64,000 nt of DNA, taken from Pristionchus mayeri. Lineage: Eukaryota > Nematoda > Chromadorea > Rhabditida > Neodiplogasteridae. Shown piece by piece: positions 33,601 to 43,260 of this stretch. The notes under the pieces are model-generated. The model was not told the origin of the DNA. It saw only the letters and a program-made list of their open reading frames with translations, and ran no database searches. The translations under genes and the position numbers were made by a program. The DNA is taken from NCBI GenBank assembly GCA_036245805.1, contig BTRK01000001.1, positions 32,436,758 to 32,500,757 of the forward strand, in the 5' to 3' direction. Numbering within the stretch: position 1 is the stretch's first letter; each line of letters opens with the position of its first letter.

Positions 33601-35967
33601 GTGAGATTCACGTGCTTCAACTGGCGTCATTTTTACGAGACCTAGAGCCATGCACCAACAAATGGAAAATATTAGATTTGCCTTTAGCCTGACTAATCGA
33701 AAAATAGAATCGAAAAATATTTCGACAAATTTCGTCAAAAAAATATATGTCGTACCTTACAGCTCGCTCTCGCAGTCGAATACGCCAAGAGCTTTGTCGT
33801 ATTCAACGAGCTGCCCAAGGATGATCAGGTGAGGTTGTTGTTGTTGTTGTTGTTGCTATTATTATTGTTGTTTCGAAGGTTGTTTTGTCTCGAAATTGGC
33901 CTAAATTTAATTTAAAATTGCTCTAAAACAAAAATTCAGTGGAAGCTCGTGGCGCATGCGATCCCAGTGCTGGCAGTGCTCATTCTCGCCTTTGACACCG
34001 TAAGCTTTTACTTATTTAGTAAAATATTTTAATTAATTAAATTTTCACTCGGATAGCAGTGTTCACCGTCGAACCCAGCCTCGAATATGAGGCCATTTCC
34101 CTTTAGAAATTTTTAAAATTATAATGGGTGCATTTTTAGGTCGAAAAGCATTGCGAGACTACGGTTTTCCCTGACGGCAAAGATGCTTGGGACTACAAAT
34201 CGAATGACAAGTACGATACATTCTTTGAAAATATGCGTGAACCGAATTATCGATATTAATTTATAGTTAATACCATCTCTCGCACATCACTGAAGATTTT
34301 ATGAAAAAAGCTGTGACCCGAATTCGAACTCTAGACGATAGTAGAAACTCAATTTCGCCTATTCAGTAGCAAAAATGCCAGAATGTTCGACGTCATCTTC
34401 AACAAGCTGCATCGCAAGCCTGCTTCTTTGCTGCGGCCACTAGCTGCAACGAGGTATGGCTAATTAATTGCTTAATTAATATAATTTTCAGGACCCATAT
34501 GGCTCTACTACGTGCTATCCACCTCTTCAATCCGAGTAAGTTATTCAATAAAAATTTTGTTCTTTGATCTTCTATAAATGCGCTTCTGTCACGAACAAAT
34601 AGATCATCTCTAAAACCTATTGCTTACGATTAGACTGAGAAAAGGATACTGTTTAATGTGCATCGATTTCGTCTCGAAAATATTTCTCGATACAACTTAT
34701 CTGACCAACTAGATTCATGCGTATTTATTATTATTTATGTATTACGTATTTCAAAATTTCTCGAAATACAATAACAGTTCGTCTAATATTGGCCTATTTG
34801 TGATAGACTATCATCATTCAAGAGGCATATCACATACATACATATTGTTGTGTAATACTGACAGCTCCTACGTTCAGGCGTGCCCGGTCTCTCTCCTTCC
34901 TCCGTCGAGATCATTCAATCCGAGCGGGAACGCTACATGAGCGTCCTCTCCCGGCTCGTCTTCTCCGAAAGTGGAAATGGTGGGCAATCTGATAATTATT
35001 TTATTGCAATGAAAAATTTTGAAATTTCAAAATGTATTCGCTATAAACTCGGGGCAAATGCCTCTATATTCTACACTGTCTGTTGATCACTGGTGTGGCA
35101 AATGTGCGTATAGAATACAATGATCGTAGTATCTCTATGATCGTAGTAATACAATGACCGTAGTATCTATATAATATCTCACACTGCAGCTCCGACCCGG
35201 CTGCAAGACCTGCTGTTTGCTCTGCCCGCCTTCTTCTCGAACATCGCCCAGTGCAACGACCATATCGAGTTGTGCGGTGAGTCCGGTGACCTTTGATGTT
35301 CCATTTTTTCTGGAGCAATCCCGGGCTCTATTCCATGAAAGAAGGGATTGAAGCGACCATGCCATTTGCAGTTTAATCATTAATCTCTCATCGTCAATTA
35401 TGAAATCCGAAAATTCTCTTAAATTTATTTGAATAGGCTCTATTGCTACTCAATGACAAGGAGGGACTGTTCATAGGATGATCTTTCATTTTTGCTCTTT
35501 GATCTTTGATATTTTCAGCCATGACCGGCTTCCAACTGCACCCTATGAACCGCGACGCCATCTTAGGTAAGTGGGGGAATTACACAATACGCTCTTGCCA
35601 GCAGAGTTATAGGAATATATCACGGTATTTTCTATACTCTGCCGGCTTAGTGAGTGTATAAGACAGTAACACTGTGATCCAAATATCTAAATATATTTAG
35701 AGTCCTATTCCGTAGCTTCTTAGACTGCTGCGGTATTTATGGAATGCTTGCATAATCCAGAATTACCATGCCCTGATTCTTGGATGAATACGATAATACG
35801 ATGAATGATTTAGAGATGTAAGATGTCTGATATTTTATCCTCGATCTCTCTCAGGCATGCGCGGACTCACCCTCAAGGACTTCTACGCGTGCCAGAAGCA
35901 GCCTCCCCGGTCCTACTCCCCGACAGAGTTCAATCCCCTCACTGACCAAACTCTTCTATCGTTGTAG
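24652..35967 (+). CDS. nuclear hormone receptor
   Basis: Complete gene of 20 exons with consistent phases: 24652-24747, 26211-26289, 26353-26420, 27030-27074, 27964-28008, 32087-32207, 32320-32385, 32501-32574, 32844-32921, 33253-33387, 33535-33600, 33763-33828, 33940-33999, 34140-34210, 34367-34453, 34492-34535, 34878-34979, 35190-35276, 35519-35566, 35854-35967. After an acidic N-terminus of about 110 residues comes the DNA-binding domain: CVVCGDR, then CNGCKTFFRR (recognition helix with P-box CNGCKT), then the second zinc finger ending CRSCRFRKCLQMGM. The remaining roughly 350 residues form a divergent helical ligand-binding region ending in TDQTLLSL. The P-box and the loss of similarity in the ligand domain are typical of the expanded nematode receptor set. 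The ligand and targets cannot be read from sequence. Introns 1 and 5 are swollen by repeats; the finger domain itself is split by the 4-kb intron 5. Confidence 0.93.
24897..24964 (+). repeat. SINE-like fragment in receptor intron 1
   Basis: GGACACTGGCCTAGCAGTGT followed by CTCCCCGC and a TACCTTTACC tail matches the copy at 37100 on the same strand, but the B-box-like part is degraded. Confidence 0.4.
25190..25865 (+). repeat. tandem array of five 136-bp units, alternating A and B types
   Basis: GTTCCGCCTCGGCTTTGTTG recurs with the unit anchor CCGCCTCG at 25231, 25368, 25504, 25640 and 25776, a period of 136 to 137. Each unit carries TTAGCTCGTGGGACG, a TATA-like word and GCTAGGCAAGAAAATAC. 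Units alternate between GACGTAGCCGGAGAATG with ATATAAATAG (1, 3; unit 5 has ATGTAAATAG) and GACGTCACGGGGGAATG with ATATAAGTAG (2, 4), giving a 272-bp higher-order period. An isolated TTAGCTCGTGGGACG remains at about 28060. It lies within receptor intron 1. Confidence 0.9.
28501..29688. mobile_element. fold-back element FB1 in receptor intron 5
   Basis: A 1.2-kb near-palindrome. The left end GATATCACGTGTCTTCTGAG is mirrored at the right end; arms of roughly 400 to 600 bp meet at about 29140-29170. The outermost part of the right arm (about 29620-29655) does not match the left arm and instead carries a mariner end. No transposase frame was seen. The terminal 400 bp resembles that of FB2. Confidence 0.85.
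29624..29651 (-). mobile_element. solo mariner end inside FB1
   Basis: TATACGAACTTTCCGGACAC followed by CCCAATA is the same terminal sequence as the right end of the mariner at 42010-43258. It is present only in the right arm of FB1, so an insertion or recombination happened after the arms formed. Confidence 0.75.
29690..31610. mobile_element. fold-back element FB2 in receptor intron 5
   Basis: A 1.9-kb near-palindrome whose ends read ATATCACGCGTCTTCTGAGA and the complement. Arms of about 800 to 900 bp meet at about 30610-30640; for example CCGGCCCTGCCGTATATCGT in the left arm has its mirror near 31415. It sits directly beside FB1 and the junction itself is palindromic. No complete coding frame is present. 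Confidence 0.85.
31615..31672. mobile_element. half copy of GGATGAGAAC-family MITE
   Basis: TTTGATATATCAAAGGCGGC, then TTGACGCC and AGTTCTCATCCGACATAG are the centre and right arm of the family. The left arm is missing where FB2 ends, so FB2 may have landed in, or recombined with, this element. Confidence 0.6.
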
Positions 35968-36754
35968 ATTCCATCATTTCCACCCGGGTAGCAAAGGTTT
36001 CCAAACACTCTTTCGGTCGGTTGAGTTGTGAGTGCGTATACATACTTTCAGTCAGGGTAGCAACATTTCTTTCCCATTTATCCTTCCTATAAATCCAAAT
36101 GAGTAATTTCCATTGAACTCTGTCTCATTTCTCATCAGTCTTACATCCATCACTCATGTACAAACTGATCGCCTCAAGGACTGTGATAGAACCCCCTTGC
36201 CTGTCGTGATTCGCAATCAATGGGCTAGTAATGCCATGAATTACCAACCTTGATTTTTCCACACTTGGTATAGTTCGGAAGTCGGAAATTCGTCTCCTCA
36301 GATCGAGGGAAAAGAGCGAATGAGGAGACAAATTTCCTGATTTCGAACTCTAGTAAATTGCGAGAAATGAAGAGTTCTTGCATCGACAATCCAATCCCAA
36401 TCATTGAATGATCTCATCTTTTCATATAGAATAAAGGAATTTATGCAAATGAATAATTTGTTTTTTATGCGAACATGGGCAAGAATGGAGAGCTATTCCA
36501 CTAACAGTGCTGTAATTGAGGGAGATTTCAATATTCAAATATCAAACAATAAGGATACTAGGGTTTTAGAAAATATACAGGTTCTGTAAGACTTCTTTCT
36601 ATCGACTCCTTCCCCAACCTCGGACTGGGTTCTATGACAAGAAAAAAGAAATGGTGGTTTCTCGGGTTCAAGGAAATAATATGGATTATTTGTGGATTAT
36701 GTTCTGCAAAACTCTTTTTAGACACTCCTGCTCCAATGTGGATTGAGTTGTCAC

Positions 36755-36855
36755 CATAGTTGCCCACGCCGGCGGCGACCCCCATGACCCCTTATACATG
36801 GTTAAGCACTCCCCCCTCAAATAGAGGACCTCGCCGCCAGTGTTGGGCAACTATG
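36755..36855. mobile_element. hAT-like MITE, 101 bp, with 8-bp duplication
   Basis: Begins CATAGTTGCCCACGCCGGCG and ends CCAGTGTTGGGCAACTATG; GTTGTCAC flanks it on both sides (36747-36754 and 36856-36863). This is a third hAT-like family in the window. Confidence 0.8.
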
Positions 36856-37099
36856 GTTGTCACTGTCTCGACCAGTGATCTCTGATCTTTCTTTCACTGT
36901 CTTCTCTCCGTCACTTCAATCTGAGACCCATGCTGGAGATCAGCACAGGGAGGAGCAGAGAGACGATCAGAGGAGTAGGGAGAGCCATCCTCCTGCTGAG
37001 ATCTAAAGTAAGGGAATCACTGTAGATTCGTTGGATTGGGAAAGGCTCTGATTGTAAAAATTTTATTATTTTTGAAAGAAAAATGGGAGAGATGAGGAA

Positions 37100-37170
37100 T
37101 TGACACTGGCCTAGCAGTGTTCTCCCGCGAGCCCAGTCTCGAAGACGGGATGTACCTTTTACCTTTTTAC
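37100..37170 (+). repeat. tRNA-derived SINE candidate
   Basis: GACACTGGCCTAGCAGTG resembles a polymerase III A-box and GTCTCGAAGAC, about 30 bases on, a weak B-box; a TACCTTTTACCTTTTTAC tail follows. The same order recurs at 24897, 39120 (minus) and 4160 (minus). tRNA origin is an inference from box order only. Confidence 0.5.
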
Positions 37171-37327
37171 TCTAAACAAGACAAAATTTAACTAATTGAC
37201 TTTGGGAAACGAAGAACATTAGAATTTCGAACTCTACTGGCTGATACCACACCGTGTCTTACTGGTACCGGTACTGGTATGCACTGGTTCCGGTCCTAAC
37301 AGAGTCTGGTACCGGTACTTCTGGTAC

Positions 37328-39051
37328 TCACTGGTGCCACATCGTTGAGGTGAGCAACGACTGCTTCAAAGTTCGCTTGCTCTCATTCGCTCCCTTGGAA
37401 CGCTGCCGACGGTTCTTGAACCAGTTGGAGACCTGAAAACTTGGGTTCAAAATGGGTTCGTGGATCCTGGAACCGTACCTGTACCATCTCCAGCTCGGTA
37501 ACACGGCAGATCTCCTTCTTCTGGTCGAGGTTCGGGTACGCATTTGCTTTGTAGAAGTTCTTGAGGTACTGTAATAAGTCAGTTTCGATCTTTGTTCCTT
37601 GATCTTTGATCTCTTCGTTGCTGATCAACGAGTGATTTCAGTCTGAGAATTCAAGAAAGGTCAGAGTCAACGCGTGATCTGGAGTTCCCCATCTGGTCCA
37701 TAATAGGGCACTAGGTAGGATGAGAACTATAACGTCATGTCGCCAGTGAAATATCGAAGGCTGTATGACGTAATAGTTCCCATCTGACTACTGCTCATGT
37801 TAGAATTCGAATTCGAGTATTCGCCTCTTCAGTTTACACATTGTCTAGTGCTTGAATTGCAAGAGAGTGGAATGAAGAGATTTCAGTTTTCGAATTCTAG
37901 TGTATATTGCTGCAGTTGAAAGGATGCAAAGGCAATGCGCAACTTATGACAACAACGAGTAAACCGTGTAAGGCAAATAAATAAATAAATTAACAACTAA
38001 TAAATTATTTGAAAGAAAGAATAAATTAGACAACGGAAATAATATTAACAACGACAATAAATTAACTAACTTGGCGGTGCCTTTCAACTGGTGAATACAT
38101 GACTAGAGGTCGAGAAAGAAAACCTCTTCATACACTCTCGCAATTCTTGCAGAAGGCCGCAACGACTAATTGCGAATTTTGTGTACAAAAAGAGGCTATG
38201 GCTCGAATTTATGGACCAGAGGAGCAACTCCAGGCACACATCGACTCTGACCTTTCGTGAGTTTTCTTTGAAGGAGTAGACTGTCTCCTGTCCATCCCAA
38301 ATGGTCAGAGGAGGCGGAAACTTCCGGCGGATACGGTACTTCTCCACTGCACCGAGCAGCTTCCCGCGCTTGATCTCATTCTGCAATACTCTACCGTTTA
38401 CCTACAGTTCCTCTCTACAGTACTTCAATCGTATTTCTGCAGACTCCTACTTTACTCTTGCTTGTTGTACTACCGAACACACTATACTGTAGGATACTTC
38501 ACAACTACAGTACTCCTACCGTATCCTTACTGTATCCCTACCGTCCGTATCCATACCGTACCTCCTTGTACTTTCCTGCGTACCACAGCTCCTGCAGCTC
38601 CTTGTAGTGCTTGGGGTCGAAGGTGCCACGGGAGATGGTCTCGAACAGGCGCTCGAACTCGTGCGCATGCAGCTGGGCGAGAAGGTAGCCTGGAGACACA
38701 GTATCAGAGTTCGGATACGGTAGATCAGGGTTCAGGCAAGGGACAGGTTGGGCAAAGTTTTTGCCCAGAACGTCTATAATACGGTAGCCTACCACAATCC
38801 GTTCTACTGTCTACAAATGAAACCCCTGCCGTAGTCTAATCAAAGTCCAACCGTATCATATCCTAAACTCCTGCCGTACCCAATCGATAATTCTCACCCA
38901 GCACGACGTGGTCCGTCCAATACTCCTGACCTGCTGATCGTAGTACTTCTTCGTGTTGGTGGAACAACTTCACTAGTTGACCTCCTTCTCTGGCCTGGTA
39001 GAGCGATTGACAAATGCAGATGAACTGGAAGAGGATGGGGGATTTAGACAT
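37328..39051 (-). CDS. SIX-class homeobox transcription factor
   Basis: Five exons with matching phases: 39051 (or acceptor 39024) to 38898, 38689-38562, 38380-38252, 37568-37479 and 37432 to a TGA at 37328. The first exons encode the SIX domain: [10 protein letters not shown], then [29 protein letters not shown] and [19 protein letters not shown]. The homeodomain follows: [31 protein letters not shown] and [12 protein letters not shown], with the lysine at homeodomain position 50 typical of SIX proteins. ETVYSFKE suggests the Six4/5 subfamily (nematode unc-39) but the helix residues are divergent, so no symbol is given. An ATG at 39051 is in frame, but the same place carries a good acceptor (CTCTTCCAG), so upstream exons may exist. 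The final TGA is embedded in a GTGAGT donor, so the 3' end is uncertain too. As drawn the protein is about 200 residues, short for the family. Confidence 0.88.
37707..37794. mobile_element. hAT-like MITE (GGATGAGAAC family) in SIX intron
   Basis: GGCACTAGGTAGGATGAGAA at the left, ATGACGTAATAGTTCC and TACTGC at the right; 88-bp hairpin within the intron that splits the homeodomain from the SIX domain. Confidence 0.65.
38141..38191 (-). repeat. dispersed ~50-bp repeat, copy 6
   Basis: Sense copy in the SIX intron 37569-38251, beginning about 60 bases after the donor: TTTTGTACACAAAATTCGC, AATTAGTCG, TTGCGGC, TTCTGCAAGAA. Confidence 0.85.
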
Positions 39052-39119
39052 AACTTAAGCCAAAATATTAGCACTAAGGAGCCATTGAAGGAAATGATCC
39101 AGTGATGGGGTTACACTAA

Positions 39120-39187
39120 AAGGTAAAGGTAAACATCCCGTCTTCGAGACTGGGCTCGCGGGAGAATACAGCTAGGCCAGTGTCAAT
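39120..39187 (-). repeat. tRNA-derived SINE candidate
   Basis: Minus-strand copy of the 37100 element: ACACTGGCCTAGCTGTATTC, CCCAGTCTCGAAGACGGG and a tail of two TTTACC units. Additional GC-rich sequence to about 39310 may be the SINE head. Confidence 0.5.
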
Positions 39188-40019
39188 TTGGGAGGATTAA
39201 GTCTGGAGTGCCCACCTTTCGAGAGACCTATTAACCTGCGTGATCTAGTCACGACTACCAATTCCCCGTCCCCAATGGGTGGGCGCCTTGGTGAGGCGGA
39301 GACGGTGCACCTAAAACCTAAAAGGCAACCTAAAAGAGTTAGTAGATGTTTAGGAATTGAGGAGATTAGAAGGGAACTGATCGGAGTAGAGGCATGATTC
39401 AATCGGGTGTGGAAAGATCGAATGAAATACAGCAAGGAGTGGGGATTGAAGGGGAAGATGCTATCAGCACATGAGTAAGCGAGATTGTGTAAGAATGCAT
39501 TATCTCTGATATCCGATAATGATCGATCGAATAAATAGATCACGAGAGCACTAAGCATCCGAACATCGAATATTAACATTGTAATCAATAAGTTGTTCCC
39601 TTTCTAACAATATTATATTATCGAATAGTGCCATGACTTTCCGTAGAGGGCTCGTTTAGTTCACAACCCTCATCCCACTCCTTTGTCACTCCTTTGTGGC
39701 CTAGTTGTGACATCGTATCTCATGGTTTTTTTTTCGTTTCTTACGTTTCATAATCTATTTTCTTGTGCCCATCATAAATTATTATTATTATTATTATTAT
39801 TATCATTGGATCGAGCAAATTTAACTAAAGGACATTTGAAGGGTGAAGCCCTCGTAATCCCTCGTAACCCCCAATTCAATTCCATGGCCTATTTACCTGC
39901 GCAGGTGAGAAGTGTGCATATCGTATCGATTGATGAGATGTGTGATGAGAAGAGTGGATGGATGTCATGTCGAGGGGAAAGGAGAGCGTACAGTAATGGA
40001 GGAGAAGGAGGGATGGAAG

Positions 40020-40235
40020 GAGGATTGAAATGAGGAAAAGGGAGGAGGGATCTAATGAGGAGGGATGAAGGATCTTGGAAAGAGGAAGGAGGGATTGGAG
40101 GTGAAGGAGTAGGGAAGGGGGAGAAGGAGGAGGAGAGGGGAGGAGGGTAGGGAGGGAGGAGGGAGGAGGGGAGGGAGGAGGAAGGAGGGGGAAGGAGGGA
40201 GGCGGAGGGATTGAAGGGGAGGAGGAAAGGAGGAG
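40020..40235 (+). repeat. polypurine (G/A) tract
   Basis: About 215 bases almost wholly of A and G with many GGAGG and GGGAGG runs. It gives a proline/serine-rich open frame on the minus strand that is a composition artefact. Such tracts can form triplex or quadruplex structures in vitro. Confidence 0.85.
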
Positions 40236-42009
40236 TCAAGAGATGAGACTGCTGGCCGCCTAATTGGTAATGCGAAACTGTGAAGAGGGGAGAGCTCTGA
40301 TTTGCAGGCTGTGATATTTGAGAAGGGATACGATCGACAAGCCAGTAATAGAGAAAGCCATTTTGAGAAGCATATTCCTTATACTTCGGCTACATTTGCA
40401 TATTCTAGTGCATGTGAGTCGAAACCATGATGTCAGTGGATACCTCCTACCTCTGTATCTAAGTACATAGGCATGTATAGTTAGGCATATCGATCTCTAT
40501 CTACATTTTTCGTTAAAAGTAACCTCTCTATTTCGCACTATCTTCTTTTCGTATGCAAGACGCTTGCCATTAAATTCATAATAAGAAGAGGAATCAAGGA
40601 CCTAATTGGAAATATGACACTGCTAGGAGGGAAGGCAACATCTCGCCTCGGATTCGGATGGAAAAGCCAGAGACTGAGAAGGAATTCACAGAAATCAGAA
40701 TATTACATTCACGTTGCCAGAAAATATGACAGTTGGAGGCATAGATTAAAATGCAGATTGATTGTGATTTCAGGGGCATTTGTATGCAGGACGGAATCAT
40801 CGGAAGGCATTTATATGAGAGCTCAGAGTATCTGCAACACGAAAAAGTCTTCCTAATCCCTTCCGAAGCAACTTATTCGAAAGCGCTCATTCATTAACAT
40901 TTATCCAGTCCTCTCGTTCTCAATGTGTCTATTCACAAGTTTCTCGGTCTCTTCCTCCATTCATGACTGTCTTTTTTTAGTAAATCATAATAAAATCACA
41001 AAAAATAGTTTTTTTTCCATACTATTGGATCGACTTGGAGTGCCTTCTCTGTCTATCTACCTCTTTGCAAACACGTTTCAAATGTTCCCTCGCTGTCCCG
41101 CCCCTCAACCACCGTATTCCACTCCCTCCAGACACTTCAAGCAGAACTATTTATCGCACGAATAAAGGTAAGTACATATTAATATACAGAAAGAACTAAT
41201 GCGATGCAAAAAATCACTGGAAAAATTGGATCTTTGTCGAAGATTCTTCCTTAAAAGTGTGGTAAGATATGATATTTGCAGTGATTTTTAAAATCATAAA
41301 AGCGACACATACAATGTCACTTACTGACAGCTTCTTGCTTCTCTAACCCTCCGGCATCCGCTTCGAGTCCGGCCCCTTCATTTATTCTCGGAGAAGCAGT
41401 GCGAAGTGCATCACGGACCATGTAATAGATCCATTAAACTCATTTCCTATGATATACAATGATTAGAGAAATAGGTATCTAACGGGGGTTTTCACGCGCT
41501 TCTGATGCGTTTATTGTATAAAATAAAGACTATTATGGTGGTGTAAAGAACTAGTAATGATACGAATGCATCTTAAATTTTAGATTTAGCTTTCTTAGAT
41601 TTAGATTTAATTTTGTGAGGTGCTTCTCTCTACGAAAGCTCCCGGCTGTCAGAATCGAGCGATTTGGTGACTGCCGTCGTGGTAAGAGCAGAAGAAGACA
41701 TGTGTGCTCATGCTGCAAGAGTATGGCGTTTATTTTCTGAAGTGATTAACTACGTTATAACCTAAGATGTGAACGAAATTCCCCTGATATTTCACTATTC
41801 TCGCCGACTTCAAACACTCAGTTGTTTCGTTACCGTGAAACAATGACTCCCAAATGATTGACAGTTGCAAGACCGGGTATGTAGATAGTCGTGTTTGAAC
41901 GAAAGAATCTGCAAATGAAGAGCGGTCAAACAAATCAGACACATTGGCAAACGAATGAAAATGACGCTAAAGCCGGATTCAGAGCCTCATTTTCCCCTAC
42001 CCTGATCTA

Positions 42010-43258
42010 TTGAGGTGTCCGGAAAGTTCGCATATTTTTTTGTTTTTATTTTTTATTTAATGCTTTACAATTCTCAGTGACCAATGTATGCCCCCTTCTT
42101 TCTCACTACCTCCCTCCAGCGATTGGACAGGGTCTCGATTCCTCTCTTCCAGAATGCGGGTTTCTTCGAGACCGCCCAGTTCACGAAAGCCCTCACAACT
42201 TCATCTAGATTCTTGAACTTCTTTCCTTTGCAGAAGTCAGAGAGAGAGAGAGAGAGCGGAAGCAGTGGTAGTCGCATGGGGAGAGATCCGGGGAATACGG
42301 TGGATGGGGAATCCTCTCGATCTTCAGCTCGTCCATTTTCTTCTGGGTCATTTTCGCTCGATGTGGGCGAGCATTGTCCATCAGAAGAAGAATTTTCCCC
42401 TGGTTCAGGAGTCTGGGAGGGACTCCGATCGCGACATCTTCCAGTTGTTCAAAGAAGAGGTCGGCATTGATGCTGGTGCCAGGGACGAGGATCTCCCAGT
42501 AGATGGGACCGAGCACTGAGAAGAAGAAGCAGAGGAGTTCCTTCTTTCCGTGCTCTTCCTTCTTCGGGACGGGCGTGGGCTTCTCATCTGCATCCACCCT
42601 TTGCAGTCTCCTCACAGGGTTCTCGTACGTGATCCACTTCTCATCTGTAGCGATGATGGAATTGACCCATCGAAGATTGGATCTATGATGGAGTAATTCC
42701 CGACAGACTTGAACACGATTTTTCAGCTGTTCGGGGGAGAGGTCATGGGGAATCACTTGTGGGAGTTTCGGCTTCTTCCCAGATCGATGGAGGATATCGG
42801 ACACCGTTGATCTGGGAGTACCAGTATCCTTCTTCAACTCACGCACACTGGCCATGGGCTTGCGCTTCAGTGTGCGGAGAACGAGAGGCTGATCGAGGGA
42901 GGGAGGGCGTCCAGAGCGGGGTTAATCATCGAGACCAAACTCCCCTTTCTTGAAGCGGGAGAACGACTTATAGCAGAAGGGTATGGAGGGGGCGTCAGCT
43001 CCTTCCGACTGGGCCAGGGCAGAGTGGGCCTCCTTCACGGATCGGCCAAGACGGTAGTAATGAAGTAAAACTGCTCGGAGGTAGAGATGGGAGTCCATCA
43101 CAAGAATCAATGTAGCAACTAGGAGACTGATTAAATCCTCTCACTACTCAACGTCAGAATGATGCAATACATTGTTGACAAACAGATTGCGCAATCACTG
43201 CATTTGATCGCGAACTGACTTTTTCCGAAGCATTATACGAACTTTCCGGACACCCCAA
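42010..43258 (-). mobile_element. mariner transposon, complete ends, inactive
   Basis: Terminal inverted repeats TTGAGGTGTCCGGAAAGTTC (left) and TTGGGGTGTCCGGAAAGTTC (right, complement), each flanked by TA (42008-42009 and 43259-43260), the target duplication of Tc1/mariner elements. Length 1,249 bp fits an autonomous mariner. A solo end of the same family lies in FB1. Confidence 0.92.
42074..43110 (-). pseudogene. mariner transposase, broken
   Basis: The N-terminal helix-turn-helix region (42922-43110) ends in an in-frame TAA before the family motif PRSGRP. The central part (42205-42855) holds the catalytic aspartates in TDEKW, MDNARPH and SPCDYHCF; the second and third are 34 residues apart, the D34D spacing of mariner. 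Just after the third aspartate an (AG)n run at about 42239-42256 causes a frameshift, and the C-terminal part continues in another frame to 42074. One stop and one frameshift make it non-functional. Confidence 0.92.
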
Positions 43259-43260
43259 TA

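Larger units (their letters stand above)
35968..37327. other. intergenic region between receptor and SIX gene (tail to tail)
   Basis: Holds an AATAAA at 36430-36435 that may serve the receptor, a 101-bp hAT-like MITE (36755-36855), a SINE candidate (37100-37170) and imperfect TGGTACCGG repeats at 37255-37330. No coding exon was supported. Confidence 0.55.
39052..42009. other. gene-poor region upstream of the SIX gene
   Basis: No exon recognised. Contains a SINE candidate (39120-39187), an (ATT)n tract at about 39776-39803 and the polypurine tract 40020-40235. Some of it probably serves as SIX promoter or holds unrecognised 5' exons. Confidence 0.45.

Noticed and set aside
39889..40239. Proline-rich 116-codon frame on the minus strand
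   Set aside because: Direct product of the polypurine tract.
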